Shown here one piece after another: positions 15,350-24,600 of a DNA stretch of 39,942 nt; positions within the stretch are counted from its first letter, which is position 1, and each line of letters begins with the position of its first letter. The notes under the pieces were generated by a model. The model had not been told where the DNA came from. It saw nothing but the letters and a program-made list of their open reading frames with translations, and did no database searches. Source of the stretch: Flavobacteriales bacterium (lineage in GTDB: Bacteria > Bacteroidota > Bacteroidia > Flavobacteriales_F > PHOS-HE28); NCBI GenBank assembly GCA_024103275.1, contig JAGFIV010000008.1:1-39942 (forward strand). The letters run 5' to 3'. The position numbers and the translations under genes are program-made.

Positions 15350-16366
15350 TCACCCTTTGCCCAGCGCCTGTTGCCAATGCCACGCATCGCGCAGCGCATC
15401 GGCCAGGGTAAGCTCCGTCTTCCAGCCCAGCACCTCGCGGCTCTTGGTGGTATCCGCGTACATCGCCACCACGTCACCGGGGCGTCGCGGGCCGATCACG
15501 TAAGGCACCTTCACGCCGTTCACCTCCTCGAAGGTGCGGACGGCCTCCAGCACGGTGTTGCCTTGGCCGGTGCCCAGGTTGAACACCTCGCACACGGGGG
15601 CCTTCCTGCCGGAAAGCCAGCGCAGGGCCGCCACATGGGCCTTGGCCAGGTCCACCACATGGATGTAGTCGCGGATGCACGATCCGTCGCGGGTGGGGTA
15701 GTCGTCGCCGTGCACGGTGAGCTTTTCCCGGATGCCGGCGGCCGTTTGCGTGATGAAGGGCACCAGGTTGTTGGGCACGCCGATGGGCAGCTCGCCGATC
15801 TGGCCCGAAGGATGCGCGCCGATGGGGTTGAAGTAGCGGAGCATCACCGCGCGCAAGTGCGGGTCGGCGGCGGACACGTCGCGCAGCATCTGCTCGCACA
15901 CCACCTTGGTATAGCCGTAGGGCGAGGCGGCCTGTCCGCTTGCGGAGGCCTCCGTCACCGGCAGGTCCTTGCTGTCGCCATACACGGTGCAGGAGGAGGA
16001 GAAGACGATGTCGTTCACCCGGTGGCGGTGCATCACGCGCAGCAGCGTGGCCAGCGAACCGACGTTGTTGTGGTAGTACTTCAGCGGGTCGGCCACGCTT
16101 TCGCCCACGGCCTTGTCGGCCGCGAAGTGGATCACGCTCCCGGGCTTCTCCGCCGCAAAGACCCGGTCCAGGGCGGCCTGGTCGGTGCAATCGATGCGGT
16201 GGATCACGGGTTTCTTGCCGGTGATCTTCTCCAGCCCCCCCAGCACGCGCTCCTCGCTGTTGCGCAGGTCGTCCACGATGACGGGCGCCATGCCCGCCGC
16301 CATCAGCTCCACGCAGGTGTGTGAGCCGATGAATCCGGCCCCGCCCGTCACGATCACCTTGTCCAT
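15350..16366 (-). CDS. galE: UDP-glucose 4-epimerase
   Basis: A 338-residue extended short-chain dehydrogenase that interconverts UDP-glucose and UDP-galactose with bound NAD, supplying galactose for glycans. The N-terminal Rossmann motif TGGAGFIGSHTCVEL, the SSSCTVYGD segment carrying the catalytic Ser/Thr, and the YxxxK pair in SPYGYTKVVCEQ are all present, with the C-terminal substrate-binding segment (YADTTKSREVLGWKTE). Length matches bacterial GalE. It converges with the PAP2-like gene (67 bp between stop codons, no evident terminator) and diverges from the membrane protein gene at 16420 across 53 bp. Confidence 0.96.
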   Translation of the reverse strand: MDKVIVTGGAGFIGSHTCVELMAAGMAPVIVDDLRNSEERVLGGLEKITGKKPVIHRIDCTDQAALDRVFAAEKPGSVIHFAADKAVGESVADPLKYYHNNVGSLATLLRVMHRHRVNDIVFSSSCTVYGDSKDLPVTEASASGQAASPYGYTKVVCEQMLRDVSAADPHLRAVMLRYFNPIGAHPSGQIGELPIGVPNNLVPFITQTAAGIREKLTVHGDDYPTRDGSCIRDYIHVVDLAKAHVAALRWLSGRKAPVCEVFNLGTGQGNTVLEAVRTFEEVNGVKVPYVIGPRRPGDVVAMYADTTKSREVLGWKTELTLADALRDAWHWQQALGKG

Positions 16367-16419
16367 GGTGGCGAAAGTAATCCGGCGCGGATTGGCGCGG
16401 GAGTCCTCATTTTAGCGGC

Positions 16420-18201
16420 ATGCCAAGGAGGGGGAGGCAAGGCTCACGGATCGCGGTACTGGTCGTGATGGCCTTCTTTGCCATCCTTTCGGTGCGCACG
16501 CATTCGGGCAACACCCGGGAGATCTTCCGCAGCGATGCCCTGGGCTACTACGGCTACCTGCGCGCCATCTTCATCACCAAGGACCTGGGGCACGAAGCCT
16601 TCCGGGTGGAGTACGTGAATGAGACACCGGCCGGCACGCTGAACAAGTATTTCGCCGGGGAGGCGGTGATGCTGCTTCCGTTTTTCCTGCCCGCCCACGG
16701 GCATGCCGTGGCCACCGGCACCATGGGCGACGGCTATACGCCGCCCTATGCCCATGCGGTGATGGTGGCGGCGCTGTTCTATGCGCTGCTCGGGTTGCTG
16801 GCCTTGCGCGCGGTGCTGCTCCGCCTGCACCTGCCGGACCGCCTGGTGGCCGCCCTGGTGCTGGTGCTGGGCTTCGGGACGCAGTTGGCGCAATACGCCG
16901 CCATCCAGCCCGGCTGGTCGCACGTGTATTCCTTTTTCCTGGTGTGCGTGTTCCTGCTGCTCACGCTGCGCCTGGCGGAAAGGCCACGGGCCCGGGCCCT
17001 GCTGGCCTGGGGCGGGGTGCTGGGCCTCATCGTGCTGGTGCGGCCGGTGAACGGCCTGGTGTTGCTGGCCATCCCGGTGCTGCTGGGCGGGCAGGCATGG
17101 GCCTTTGTCCTCCAACTGCTCCGCCGCCCGGGGCACCTGGCCCTGGCCGTGCTGGCGGCCACGGCGGTGGTGGCCATCCAGCCGTTGGTGTGGTACGCGC
17201 AGATCGGTTCGTTCGTCGCGTACGGCTATCAGGGCGAAGGCTTCCTCTGGGGCAAGCCCGCCATCTTCCAGGTGTTGTTCGGGGTGCGGCGCGGCCTGTT
17301 CCTGTGGACACCGGCGCTGATCCCGGCCGCCTTGGCGGTGGTGGTGCTCTGGAAAAGGGACCGCGTCCGCGCCCTGACGGCCGCCGTGTATTGGGCCGCG
17401 ATCACCTATGTGTTCAGTGCCTGGTGGATCTGGTACTACGGCAGCGGCTTCGGCCAGCGCGTGTACGTGGAACACTATCCCGTGCTCATCATCCCGCTGG
17501 CGCTGGTGCTCCGGGACTTGCGGGGCCGCCGCGCCACCGCGGTCTGGGCCTTCCTGGCCGCCGCCACGGCCCTGCACCTCGCACAGTTCTGGCAATACAA
17601 CCACGACTACCTGGACCGCGAATGCATGGACCGCGGGAAGTACGCGTACAGCTTCCTCCGTTTCGGCAAGGACCACCAGGGGCGGCTGGGCGGGCGCTAC
17701 GTGGTGCCGCCGTTCCATCCCAACGGCCTGGACACCCTGGCGCATATCCGCTGGGAGGCCGAGGCTGCCAAACCCTACTGGCGGGGCCGCCGCATCCTGT
17801 TTGATCCGGCCTACAGCGGTTGGCATGTGGTGGTGTGCGACACCGCGGATGAATTCGGCCCCAGCTTCGAGATGCCGGCCAAGGACCTCCCGGTAGGGCG
17901 CGCGCTGTACCTGGGCCTGGGCTTCGAACGCTACGTGTTCCACCGGGGGGATACCCGGGATGTGCTCGTGGTGGCCAGTACCGAGGACGGCCAAGGGCGG
18001 ATCAAGCAGTACGAGGCCTTTCCGATGGAACCGTTGCCGCCCACGGCCGACTCCACCTGGGGGCACATCGAGTACCGGGTGATGCTCCATCCCCTGGGTC
18101 CCGCCGACCGGGTGAAATTCTTCTTCTGGAACAGGGGCCGCACCGGCCGGTTCCTGGCGGACGACCTGGACATGACCGTGATGGCCGCCAGGCCCTACTG
18201 A
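16420..18201 (+). CDS. Polytopic membrane protein, possible GT-C-type glycosyltransferase
   Basis: A 593-residue protein with about ten transmembrane segments between residues 10 and 390, followed by a soluble C-terminal domain of about 190 residues. The first extracytoplasmic loop has RSDALGYYGYLRAIF, with an acidic residue near a Tyr/Arg cluster, and YAAIQPGWSHVYSFFL follows. Such an arrangement is seen in lipid-sugar-dependent GT-C glycosyltransferases (GT39/ArnT-like). I do not recognise the family precisely, and the C-terminal domain is unassigned. It is divergent from galE, so a glycan role would suit, but this is inference. It ends 19 bp before the 3' end of the convergent tRNA gene. 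Confidence 0.6.
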   Translation: MPRRGRQGSRIAVLVVMAFFAILSVRTHSGNTREIFRSDALGYYGYLRAIFITKDLGHEAFRVEYVNETPAGTLNKYFAGEAVMLLPFFLPAHGHAVATGTMGDGYTPPYAHAVMVAALFYALLGLLALRAVLLRLHLPDRLVAALVLVLGFGTQLAQYAAIQPGWSHVYSFFLVCVFLLLTLRLAERPRARALLAWGGVLGLIVLVRPVNGLVLLAIPVLLGGQAWAFVLQLLRRPGHLALAVLAATAVVAIQPLVWYAQIGSFVAYGYQGEGFLWGKPAIFQVLFGVRRGLFLWTPALIPAALAVVVLWKRDRVRALTAAVYWAAITYVFSAWWIWYYGSGFGQRVYVEHYPVLIIPLALVLRDLRGRRATAVWAFLAAATALHLAQFWQYNHDYLDRECMDRGKYAYSFLRFGKDHQGRLGGRYVVPPFHPNGLDTLAHIRWEAEAAKPYWRGRRILFDPAYSGWHVVVCDTADEFGPSFEMPAKDLPVGRALYLGLGFERYVFHRGDTRDVLVVASTEDGQGRIKQYEAFPMEPLPPTADSTWGHIEYRVMLHPLGPADRVKFFFWNRGRTGRFLADDLDMTVMAARPY

Positions 18202-18220
18202 AAGGTGCGGGATGCCGGTG

Positions 18221-18296
<76 letters not shown>

Positions 18297-18307
18297 GGGA
18301 TGGGCCG

Positions 18308-18315
18308 CGAAAGTA
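18308..18315 (-). promoter_or_regulatory. Possible -7 box TACTTTCG for the tRNA gene
   Basis: On the minus strand, one mismatch to TAnnTTTG, 11 nt upstream of the mature tRNA 5' end, a sensible distance for a -7 element with a short leader. Confidence 0.4.
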
Positions 18316-18343
18316 GCCGAAGCGCCGCTTTCCGCGTGGCGGA

Positions 18344-18351
18344 TAGCTTCG
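18344..18351 (+). promoter_or_regulatory. Possible -7 box TAGCTTCG before the HAD gene
   Basis: TAnnTTCG variant, 6 nt before the ATG at 18358. It faces the tRNA promoter in the 61-bp divergent gap. Confidence 0.35.
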
Positions 18352-18357
18352 CGGCCC

Positions 18358-19002
18358 ATGGGATCACCGGCCAACCTCGACACCATCGTCCTGGACCTGG
18401 GCGGGGTGCTGATCGATGTGGACTACCATGCCGCGGCAAGGGCCTTTGCGGCACTGGGCTTCGGCAATTTCGACGGGTTGTACACCAAGGCCAGGCAGGA
18501 CCACCTGTTTGATGCCTTCGAAAAGGGCGCCATCACCCCGGCGGGGTTCCGTGACCGTGTCCGGGCGTTGCACGACGGGCCGTTGTCCGACGGGCAGATC
18601 GACGGCTGCTGGAACGCGATGCTCGGCCACATCCCGCAGGAGCGGATCCAGCTGGTGCAACGCCTGAAGGAGCGCTACCGCGTGCTGCTGCTCAGCAACA
18701 CCAACGCCATCCACGTGCCCGCCTTCGAGGCCATCGTGGCGCGGGAGAACGGCATTGCCGATTTCAAGGCCCTGTTTGACGGGGCCTACTACAGTTGCCA
18801 GCTGGGCATGCGCAAGCCGGATGCGGAGATCTTCCGTTTCGTGCTGGGGCGCCACGGGGCCGACCCGTCGAAGACCTTGTTCATCGACGACAGCATCCAG
18901 CATGTGGAAGGGGCGCGCCGGGCCGGGCTTCATGCGGAGCATCTGGAGTTGGCGCACGAGGACGTACTGGGTCTGGTGCGGCGGCTGGGCTTGCTGGGTT
19001 GA
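18358..19002 (+). CDS. HAD-family hydrolase (IA subfamily, YihX-like)
   Basis: A 214-residue haloacid-dehalogenase-fold phosphatase. Motif I is IVLDLGGVLIDVD, with nucleophile Asp13; the second motif I position is Gly as in YihX-type proteins with DLGN/DLGG. Motif II is LLSNTN, motif III the Lys in GMRKPDAEIF, and motif IV FIDDS. A helical cap lies between motifs I and II (about residues 25-95). Members dephosphorylate sugar phosphates or similar small substrates; the substrate here is unknown. The stop codon touches the stop codon region of the convergent TfoX-like gene with no gap. Confidence 0.92.
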   Translation: MGSPANLDTIVLDLGGVLIDVDYHAAARAFAALGFGNFDGLYTKARQDHLFDAFEKGAITPAGFRDRVRALHDGPLSDGQIDGCWNAMLGHIPQERIQLVQRLKERYRVLLLSNTNAIHVPAFEAIVARENGIADFKALFDGAYYSCQLGMRKPDAEIFRFVLGRHGADPSKTLFIDDSIQHVEGARRAGLHAEHLELAHEDVLGLVRRLGLLG

Positions 19003-19338
19003 TCACGCACGTTTCCTTCCCGTTCTCTTTTTGGGGAAAGGCAGGGCCTCGGCCATGGCCAACAAGAGGCTGGGGAGCTGGCGGAGGCCGGTGATCGTTT
19101 CCTCGGGAACGAGGTAATAGTCTTTGGAGCCCGGAAAGACCTCGGCTTTTTCACAAAGGGGTTCGAGCATCCCGCTTTCCGGCAGGATCTTCAGCAGCAA
19201 CTGGTCGTTGACGATGAATCCCACCACCTTGCCGTCGGCATAGAGGGCGAATTCGCCGAACATGGGTTTGAGGCGGAAGCGGTCCGGCCGGCCCAGTTCG
19301 TCCAGGATGAAGGCCGCGGTCTCCTTGCGTGTGGACAT
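19003..19338 (-). CDS. TfoX N-terminal-domain protein
   Basis: A 111-residue protein consisting of the TfoX/Sxy N-terminal domain alone: FRLKPMFGEFALYADGKVVGFIVNDQLLLKI is the typical core, and LVPEETITGLRQLPSLLLAM the following helices. In gammaproteobacteria Sxy promotes competence gene expression, but its C-terminal domain is absent here. Stand-alone N-domain proteins are widespread and of unknown role, so no competence function is claimed. It lies 3 bp downstream of a VOC gene on the same strand, probably one operon with it and the epimerase gene. Confidence 0.88.
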   Translation of the reverse strand: MSTRKETAAFILDELGRPDRFRLKPMFGEFALYADGKVVGFIVNDQLLLKILPESGMLEPLCEKAEVFPGSKDYYLVPEETITGLRQLPSLLLAMAEALPFPKKRTGRKRA

Positions 19339-19341
19339 GGC

Positions 19342-19737
19342 TCACGCGAGGGATTGCGCAAACACGATGATGTGCCCGTCCGGGTCGGCCAGGTAACCGG
19401 CCAGGTCCCCCCAATCCCTTGGCTGCACCGCGCTGATCGGTGCCGCGCCACAGGCCAAGGCGTGGTCGTAGGCCGCCGGTGCATCGTCCACCTTCAGGTA
19501 GAGCTCGCAGCGTGGGATGCCGTTGCCCTCGTCCGGATGCGGGGTCTTTCCGTCCAGGATCTTGGCGATGCCCCGGTTGGGCATCAGCCCCAGCCGGCAC
19601 AACGGGGAGAAATGGAATTCGGTCATGCCGGGCACATGCAGGTCCGGTTCACGGCGCAGGATGCTGCGGTAGAACGCAGCGCTGCGTTCCTGTTCCTCCA
19701 CGTAGAGGATGGTCTGTACCAGCTGGACGGCGGGCAT
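19342..19737 (-). CDS. VOC (glyoxalase/bleomycin-resistance fold) protein
   Basis: A 131-residue protein with two beta-alpha-beta-beta-beta modules: LVQTILYVEEQERSAAFYRSIL begins the first, and CELYLKVDDAPAAYDHALACGA begins the second, ending in YLADPDGHIIVFAQ. This is the vicinal oxygen chelate fold of glyoxalases, dioxygenases and antibiotic-binding proteins. The substrate cannot be assigned. It starts 6 bp after the epimerase stop codon, so the two VOC genes and the TfoX-like gene form a tight minus-strand group. Confidence 0.88.
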   Translation of the reverse strand: MPAVQLVQTILYVEEQERSAAFYRSILRREPDLHVPGMTEFHFSPLCRLGLMPNRGIAKILDGKTPHPDEGNGIPRCELYLKVDDAPAAYDHALACGAAPISAVQPRDWGDLAGYLADPDGHIIVFAQSLA

Positions 19738-19743
19738 GATGCA

Positions 19744-20154
19744 TCAGGGTTGGACGGAGCGTTCCTGGCACAGCTCCACCAGTACACCGTTGGCGTCCTT
19801 CGGGTGGATGAAACAGACCAGCTTGTTGTCGGCGCCGGGCTTGGGCTCCTCGCTCAGCAGGGTGAAGCCCGCTGCTTTCAGGCGTGCCATTTCCCGGCGG
19901 ATGTCCTCCACGGCGAAGGCGATGTGGTGGATGCCCTCGCCGCGTTTGGCGATGGATTTGGCGATGGGGCCGTCCGGCTGTGTGCTTTCCAGCAGCTCGA
20001 TCTTGTTGGGTCCGGTGCGGAAGAAGGACGTGGTGACGCCCTCGCTCTCCACCGCCTCACGCTTGTACGGCGCCACGCCCAGCAACCGCGCGTACACGTC
20101 CTCCGCGGCCTGCAGGTCCTTCACCGCGATGCCGATATGCTCGATCTGGATCAT
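19744..20154 (-). CDS. mce: Methylmalonyl-CoA epimerase
   Basis: A 136-residue VOC-fold metalloenzyme that interconverts (S)- and (R)-methylmalonyl-CoA, linking propionyl-CoA and succinyl-CoA metabolism. The family pattern is clear: IEHIGIAVKDLQAAEDVYARLLG with the first metal His at residue 6, GEGIHHIAFAVEDI with the second His region, and the terminal IHPKDANGVLVELCQ carrying the metal-binding Glu. Length matches the bacterial enzyme. ATG 20154 was chosen; upstream codons run through a terminator hairpin. The mutase genes are not in this window. Confidence 0.93.
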   Translation of the reverse strand: MIQIEHIGIAVKDLQAAEDVYARLLGVAPYKREAVESEGVTTSFFRTGPNKIELLESTQPDGPIAKSIAKRGEGIHHIAFAVEDIRREMARLKAAGFTLLSEEPKPGADNKLVCFIHPKDANGVLVELCQERSVQP

Positions 20155-20176
20155 GCCGGAAAGGTAGCTGCCGGAC

Positions 20177-20203
20177 AAGAAAAAGCCCCGGCGATGCGGG
20201 GCT
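20177..20203 (-). terminator. Intrinsic terminator after the T9SS-sorted protein gene
   Basis: Read on the minus strand: stem AGCCCCG / CGGGGCT (20203-20197 with 20190-20184), 6-nt loop, then TTTTCTT. It lies between the stop codon at 20223 and the mce start at 20154. Confidence 0.88.
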
Positions 20204-20222
20204 CTGCGGGGCGGGGGCGGGT

Positions 20223-21020
20223 TCACCGCTTGACGAACGAGTCGCCCATCTTGTTGTCGTAGTTCAGGTAGTAGAGGCCCTTGTCCAGGTCGCTCACGTC
20301 GATGTCCGTGGAATAGCCGCGCTTGACGATGTTGCCGAACTGGTCGTAGATCTCATAGAGGCTGCCGTGGCTGAGGTGGATCACCCGCTTGCCTTTGTCG
20401 TAGGTCCATGTGATGGCGGGCACGGTGGGGTCCGTGTAGCTGACGCTTTCGCTGTAGCGCGCACGCTTGGTCATGTCCTCCTGCTTCACCCGGAAGGTGT
20501 TCACGCCGCTGTGGGGTATCACCTTGAAGGTGTAAGTGTGCTCGCCCGGCGTCCCCGCACCCATCACCTCGCCGATGCGGATCCACTTGTTCCAGCGCTT
20601 CTGCTGCACCACGAAGGGCAGTTCACCGGTCTCATTGGTCGTGGTCCACGTGTAGGTGCCGTCCGGCGCGATGTCCTGTTTCACGATGTCGTACGTGCTC
20701 TTGGGCTTCAACACCTCGGGGTTCAGCACCTTGGGCGTGCATCCGTCCTTGTGCTGGATCTTGATCAACACCGGGTCGCCCACCTTGAGGTTCCAGATGC
20801 TGAGGTCGATCTCGAAGGCGCTGGAGTTGATCTCGTCGGTGCTCACTTTGTCATTCACCGTCACCTGGAACACGCAAAAGCCCACCCCTGCCTCGGAAAA
20901 AGGATTCTGGACGAAGATGTTCTTGCCCTGGTAGTTGCCTTCCAGGACGATGGTGCCCGCATGGGCGATCATCCCCGTGGAGAGGGCACCGAGGAGGAAC
21001 AGGCGTCGGAGATCACGCAT
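20223..21020 (-). CDS. Secreted protein with type IX secretion sorting domain, function unknown
   Basis: A 265-residue protein starting with a signal peptide (MRDLRRLFLLGALSTGMIAHA, cleavage near residue 21). The last ~45 residues fit the T9SS type A C-terminal sorting domain: LYEIYDQFGNIVKRG, then IDVSDLDKGLYYLNY and a basic Phe-Val-Lys-Arg end. The protein would therefore cross the outer membrane by the PorSS/T9SS machinery and stay at the surface or be released. The middle (about 30-215) has beta-rich segments (GTIVLEGNYQGKNIFVQNPF; FKVIPHSGVNTFRVKQED) without a domain I can name. ATG 21020 was preferred to the TTG one codon upstream. A terminator follows. Confidence 0.82.
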   Translation of the reverse strand: MRDLRRLFLLGALSTGMIAHAGTIVLEGNYQGKNIFVQNPFSEAGVGFCVFQVTVNDKVSTDEINSSAFEIDLSIWNLKVGDPVLIKIQHKDGCTPKVLNPEVLKPKSTYDIVKQDIAPDGTYTWTTTNETGELPFVVQQKRWNKWIRIGEVMGAGTPGEHTYTFKVIPHSGVNTFRVKQEDMTKRARYSESVSYTDPTVPAITWTYDKGKRVIHLSHGSLYEIYDQFGNIVKRGYSTDIDVSDLDKGLYYLNYDNKMGDSFVKR

Positions 21021-21080
21021 CAATGGTGGGTATAGGGGCCGAAAGATAGTAAGATCGGGCTTCGCCGGGCCGTCGACCGG

Positions 21081-21608
21081 TCAGGCTCCGGGCCGGGGCC
21101 TCACGGCCACGGCCATGGTGCGCACCTCCTCCAGGGAGAAGGCCATGCCGTCATCCTGCGCATCCTGTATTTGGAAGGTGCGGTCGCCCACGGTGACGGA
21201 CCGGTTGAAATGGAAGGAGAGAAGGGTGCTGTCGTCCGGGAATTCGGACCGGTAGATGAGCAGGTCGGGTGCCTCTTCCACGATGGTGTTCTTCCTCAGC
21301 AGGTCGCGGTCCAGGTCGGCCTTCAGGCGGTTGAGGTCGGAGGGGGCCTCGAAGATCTCCAATGCAAAATGGTCCCCGGCACGGACCATGAGCTTGCCGA
21401 ACTCGTCCTTCCACACGATGTCGGGCGCCGGTGCGTCGGCCGGGGTCTCCAACAGCAGGGGCAGGTGGTGCGCGGAAAGATCGGTCAAGGTGGCCCTGGC
21501 GGGTTCACCCGGCGCCGTCCCGTCCGTGGAGGGGCCGGTGCTGGCGGTCCCGCATGCGACACCGAGCAGGACGCCTGCGGTGGCGAGCAGGTGAAGGGGA
21601 AATCTCAT
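21081..21608 (-). CDS. Putative lipoprotein, function unknown
   Basis: A 175-residue protein with a lipoprotein signal peptide (MRFPLHLLATAGVLLGVAC, lipid-bearing Cys19), a Thr/Pro/Gly-rich linker to about residue 35, then a mixed domain (HLPLLLETPADAPAPDIVWKDEFG; ALEIFEAPSDLNRLKADLDRDL; LLIYRSEFPDDSTLLSFHF). No family is recognised. It lies 33 bp downstream of the alpha-2-macroglobulin stop codon on the same strand, but a TATCTTCG box 4 nt before its start suggests its own promoter. Confidence 0.8.
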   Translation of the reverse strand: MRFPLHLLATAGVLLGVACGTASTGPSTDGTAPGEPARATLTDLSAHHLPLLLETPADAPAPDIVWKDEFGKLMVRAGDHFALEIFEAPSDLNRLKADLDRDLLRKNTIVEEAPDLLIYRSEFPDDSTLLSFHFNRSVTVGDRTFQIQDAQDDGMAFSLEEVRTMAVAVRPRPGA

Positions 21609-21612
21609 TCGG

Positions 21613-21620
21613 CGAAGATA
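21613..21620 (-). promoter_or_regulatory. Possible -7 box TATCTTCG before the lipoprotein gene
   Basis: TAnnTTCG on the minus strand, 4 nt upstream of the start codon at 21608. Confidence 0.35.
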
Positions 21621-21641
21621 TACGGGCCTTGAACGGCGGCA

Positions 21642-24600
21642 TTACTTCCCCACCCTGACCCGCAGGCCCTCGCTGTGCGCGGCGAACTCCGGCGCGTACA
21701 GGCACATGGCGGTGGTGATGCCGTTGCTGAAGTCGCCGGGCTGGGCCACGCGCAGGTCGTATTCCAGCACATGGGTGCCGGCCGGCAGGTGGTCGAAGAA
21801 GAAATCGGTGGCGGCGTCGCGCGTGCTTTGGTACCAGCCCAGACCGCCCTGCCAGCGGTAGCCGCTGAGGGTTTCGGTGGGCTCCAGGCCGCTGGCGCGG
21901 AGGTCCTTCAGGTGCACGTAGTCCATGGCGCGGTCGCTGCGCAGCTCGATGCGGATGGTGAGCTTGTCGCCGGGCTTCAGCACGCGGGCCTTGTCCAGCG
22001 CCACCAGGCGCGGACCCTGCTCCGTGGGCTCGTTCAGCATCACCTGCTTGCGGATGCTGAAGGGGCTTTGCGCGGCGGTGACCTTGTCCATCTGCTCGAA
22101 GTACTGCCAGTACAGGGCGCCCCAGGCCGCGCGGTCGGCGGTGGTGGTCACCGTCACGTGGCCCATGTCGGGGTTGATCTCCTCCGCGTTCCAGGTCTTG
22201 GTGAAGTAGCCCGTGCCCGCCTCCTGCTTGTCCGGCACCACCACCACGCGGCCCACGGTGATCTGCGGCGTGCCCGCATCCTCCAGCCAGTCGTCGCCGG
22301 TGAGCAGCAAGGCATAGCAGGCATCGGCCGTGGCGGCGGTGGTCTTCCAGTCGGTGGTCTGCTTCAGCTTCAGCAGGTACAGGCGCAGCTCGTTCACGGC
22401 GGCCTCGTCCCCGGCCACTTCGTGGAAGGCCTCGATCAGCAGGGCGTGCGTTTCCGTGGGGAAGTCCCACCAGTACCAGCCGGCGTTGAAGTTCTTCCAG
22501 TACATGCCCAGCTCCTCGCTGCGGGTGGCACGTTCCCCGAGGGATCTCATGATCAACTGCGGGGTCTCTTGGTCGCCCATGCGGTGCAGGGCCAAGGCGA
22601 TCATGGCCTGTTCCTGCAGACCGAAACCCAGCCAGGTCTCCTTCAGGCGGCCTTTGTAAAACTCCACGGCGGTACTGGTGCCACCGGCAATGGCCCAGCG
22701 CGGGAAGAAGCTGCGGGCGTAGAGGTATTGCACCACGTCGTGGCCCGGTGTGTAGCGCTTCAGCTGGTCCGCGGTGAGGTCCTTCTGCAGGCGCTTGTAG
22801 CCGGTGAGCAGGTCGTCGTCCAGCCATTGCACGGCGTTCCTCAGCATCACCTGGCTTTGGCCGTCGGGGCGCAGGTCGGCGGCGCCCAGCTTTTCCAGGT
22901 GGCCGAAGCCGGAGACGATCACGCGGGTGACCCAGGCCGAGGAGCCCATGCCGGGGAACCACGGCCAGCTGCCGTCGGCCAGTTGCGCGTCGCGGAGCTG
23001 TTTCAAGGCCTTGCTCCGCTCGGTGGCCATGCGCTGCAGGTCGAAGAGCAGCCCGATGCGGTGCTTGCACTCGCGCTCGTCGGCGGCGTTGAGCACCCAC
23101 GGCGTTTCGGCCAGCAACACGTTCTTGAGCTCGGGGTTCTTCTCCAGTTTGCCCAGGAATGCGCCCTCATTGCCGGGTCCCTTCGCCGCCCATTGCGCAA
23201 AGACCTGCTTGATGGCAGGCCGCTGGTCCACCACGTGGGCCGCGAGGCTGTTGGCGTAGAGGCGGCTGAAGACCTGCTCGCTGCACTGATGCGGGTACTC
23301 CATCAGGTAGGGCAACGCCTGCACGGCATACCACGCGGGGTTGGGCGTGAACTCCAGCTTCAGGCTCTGGTGGCGCAGCGTGGCGCTGGTGTTGTTCTTC
23401 AGCTTTTCCAGTGTGAACGACCTGGTGCCGGCCTTGCTGACGGGCAGCGGCAGGCTTTCGGTGACCAGCACACGGTCTGTGAGGACGGGCAGCGGCCGTT
23501 GCTCGGCATCGGTGAAGTTGCCGGCCTTGGCGCTGATGCGCACGGCCACCGTGCCGAGCCCCTCGGGCACGGCCAGCGTCCACGCCACGCTGGCGCTGTT
23601 GCCGGGCGCGGCGGAGAAGGGCAGGCTCGCGTTCTTCAGCCCGAAGCGGCCGTCCACGGGCTTGTCGTTGAAGGGGTCGAACAACTCCAGCGTGGCATTG
23701 CCGGATATGGCGCCACCCTCCACAACGGCCACTTTCGCGCTGACGGTGATGGTGTCGCCCTCGCGCAGGAAGCGCGGCAGGTTGGGCGTGACCATCAGCG
23801 GCTTTTGCGTGATCACCTCCTTGGTGAAGAGCGCCGTCTTCAGGTCGGTGGTGTGGGCCAGCCCCAGCAGCTTCCAGCGGGTGAGGGCATCGGGCATGGT
23901 GAACTTCAGCACCGCGTTGCCGTCGCGGTCGGTGAGCAGGTCGGGCAAGAAGAAGGCCGTCTCGCGGAAATCGCTGCGCGTGGCGGGCTGCGGTGTGTCC
24001 GGGGCTGACGGGGCAGTCGCTGTGGTGCCCACTTGGTCCCCATCCGCATTTTCCGCAAGGGCAAGCCCCGAATCCAATTCCTCGGCCTCTTTCATCTTGT
24101 CGCTTGGCGGGGCCGGAGGCGCAAATACAGCGGATTCCATGGCCATTGTCCGCGCACCCCTGAAACGCATGCCGCCATACAGCCCGAAATCAAAAAGGCG
24201 CAGCACCGGCGGATTGCGCACCGTATCACCGGGCATGTCCGAGGCATACCACAGGTGTTCATTCCTTCCCAGGCCGAAGGGCGCGGGGCCTTCCCACGCC
24301 AACCGCGCGGAATAGCCGGGCCAGATGGGCATGGCCCATGTGTTCGGCACGAAGTGGTCCAGCGAGGCGTCGTACATGCCCGCAAGCAGTTGTGCGGTGA
24401 CGCCATTGCCCTTGGGTCCGCTGATCTTCAGACGCCATTCCTCGTTCGCGCCGGGCAGCAGCTTGTCGCGGAAGCGCATCCACTCCACGTGCAGTTCCTT
24501 GTTGCTCCACGGCACATCGATGGCCACGCTCCGCTGGTGCGGGCGGCCGCGCTCCACCGCGATGAAATGTACGCCGAAGCCGCCGCGGTCGGCCTCCATC

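Noticed and set aside
21675..24008. Several very long plus-strand open frames opposite the alpha-2-macroglobulin gene
   Set aside because: High G+C leaves few stop codons in the antisense frames. Their translations are V/G/H/L-rich without domains, while the minus-strand protein shows family motifs throughout.
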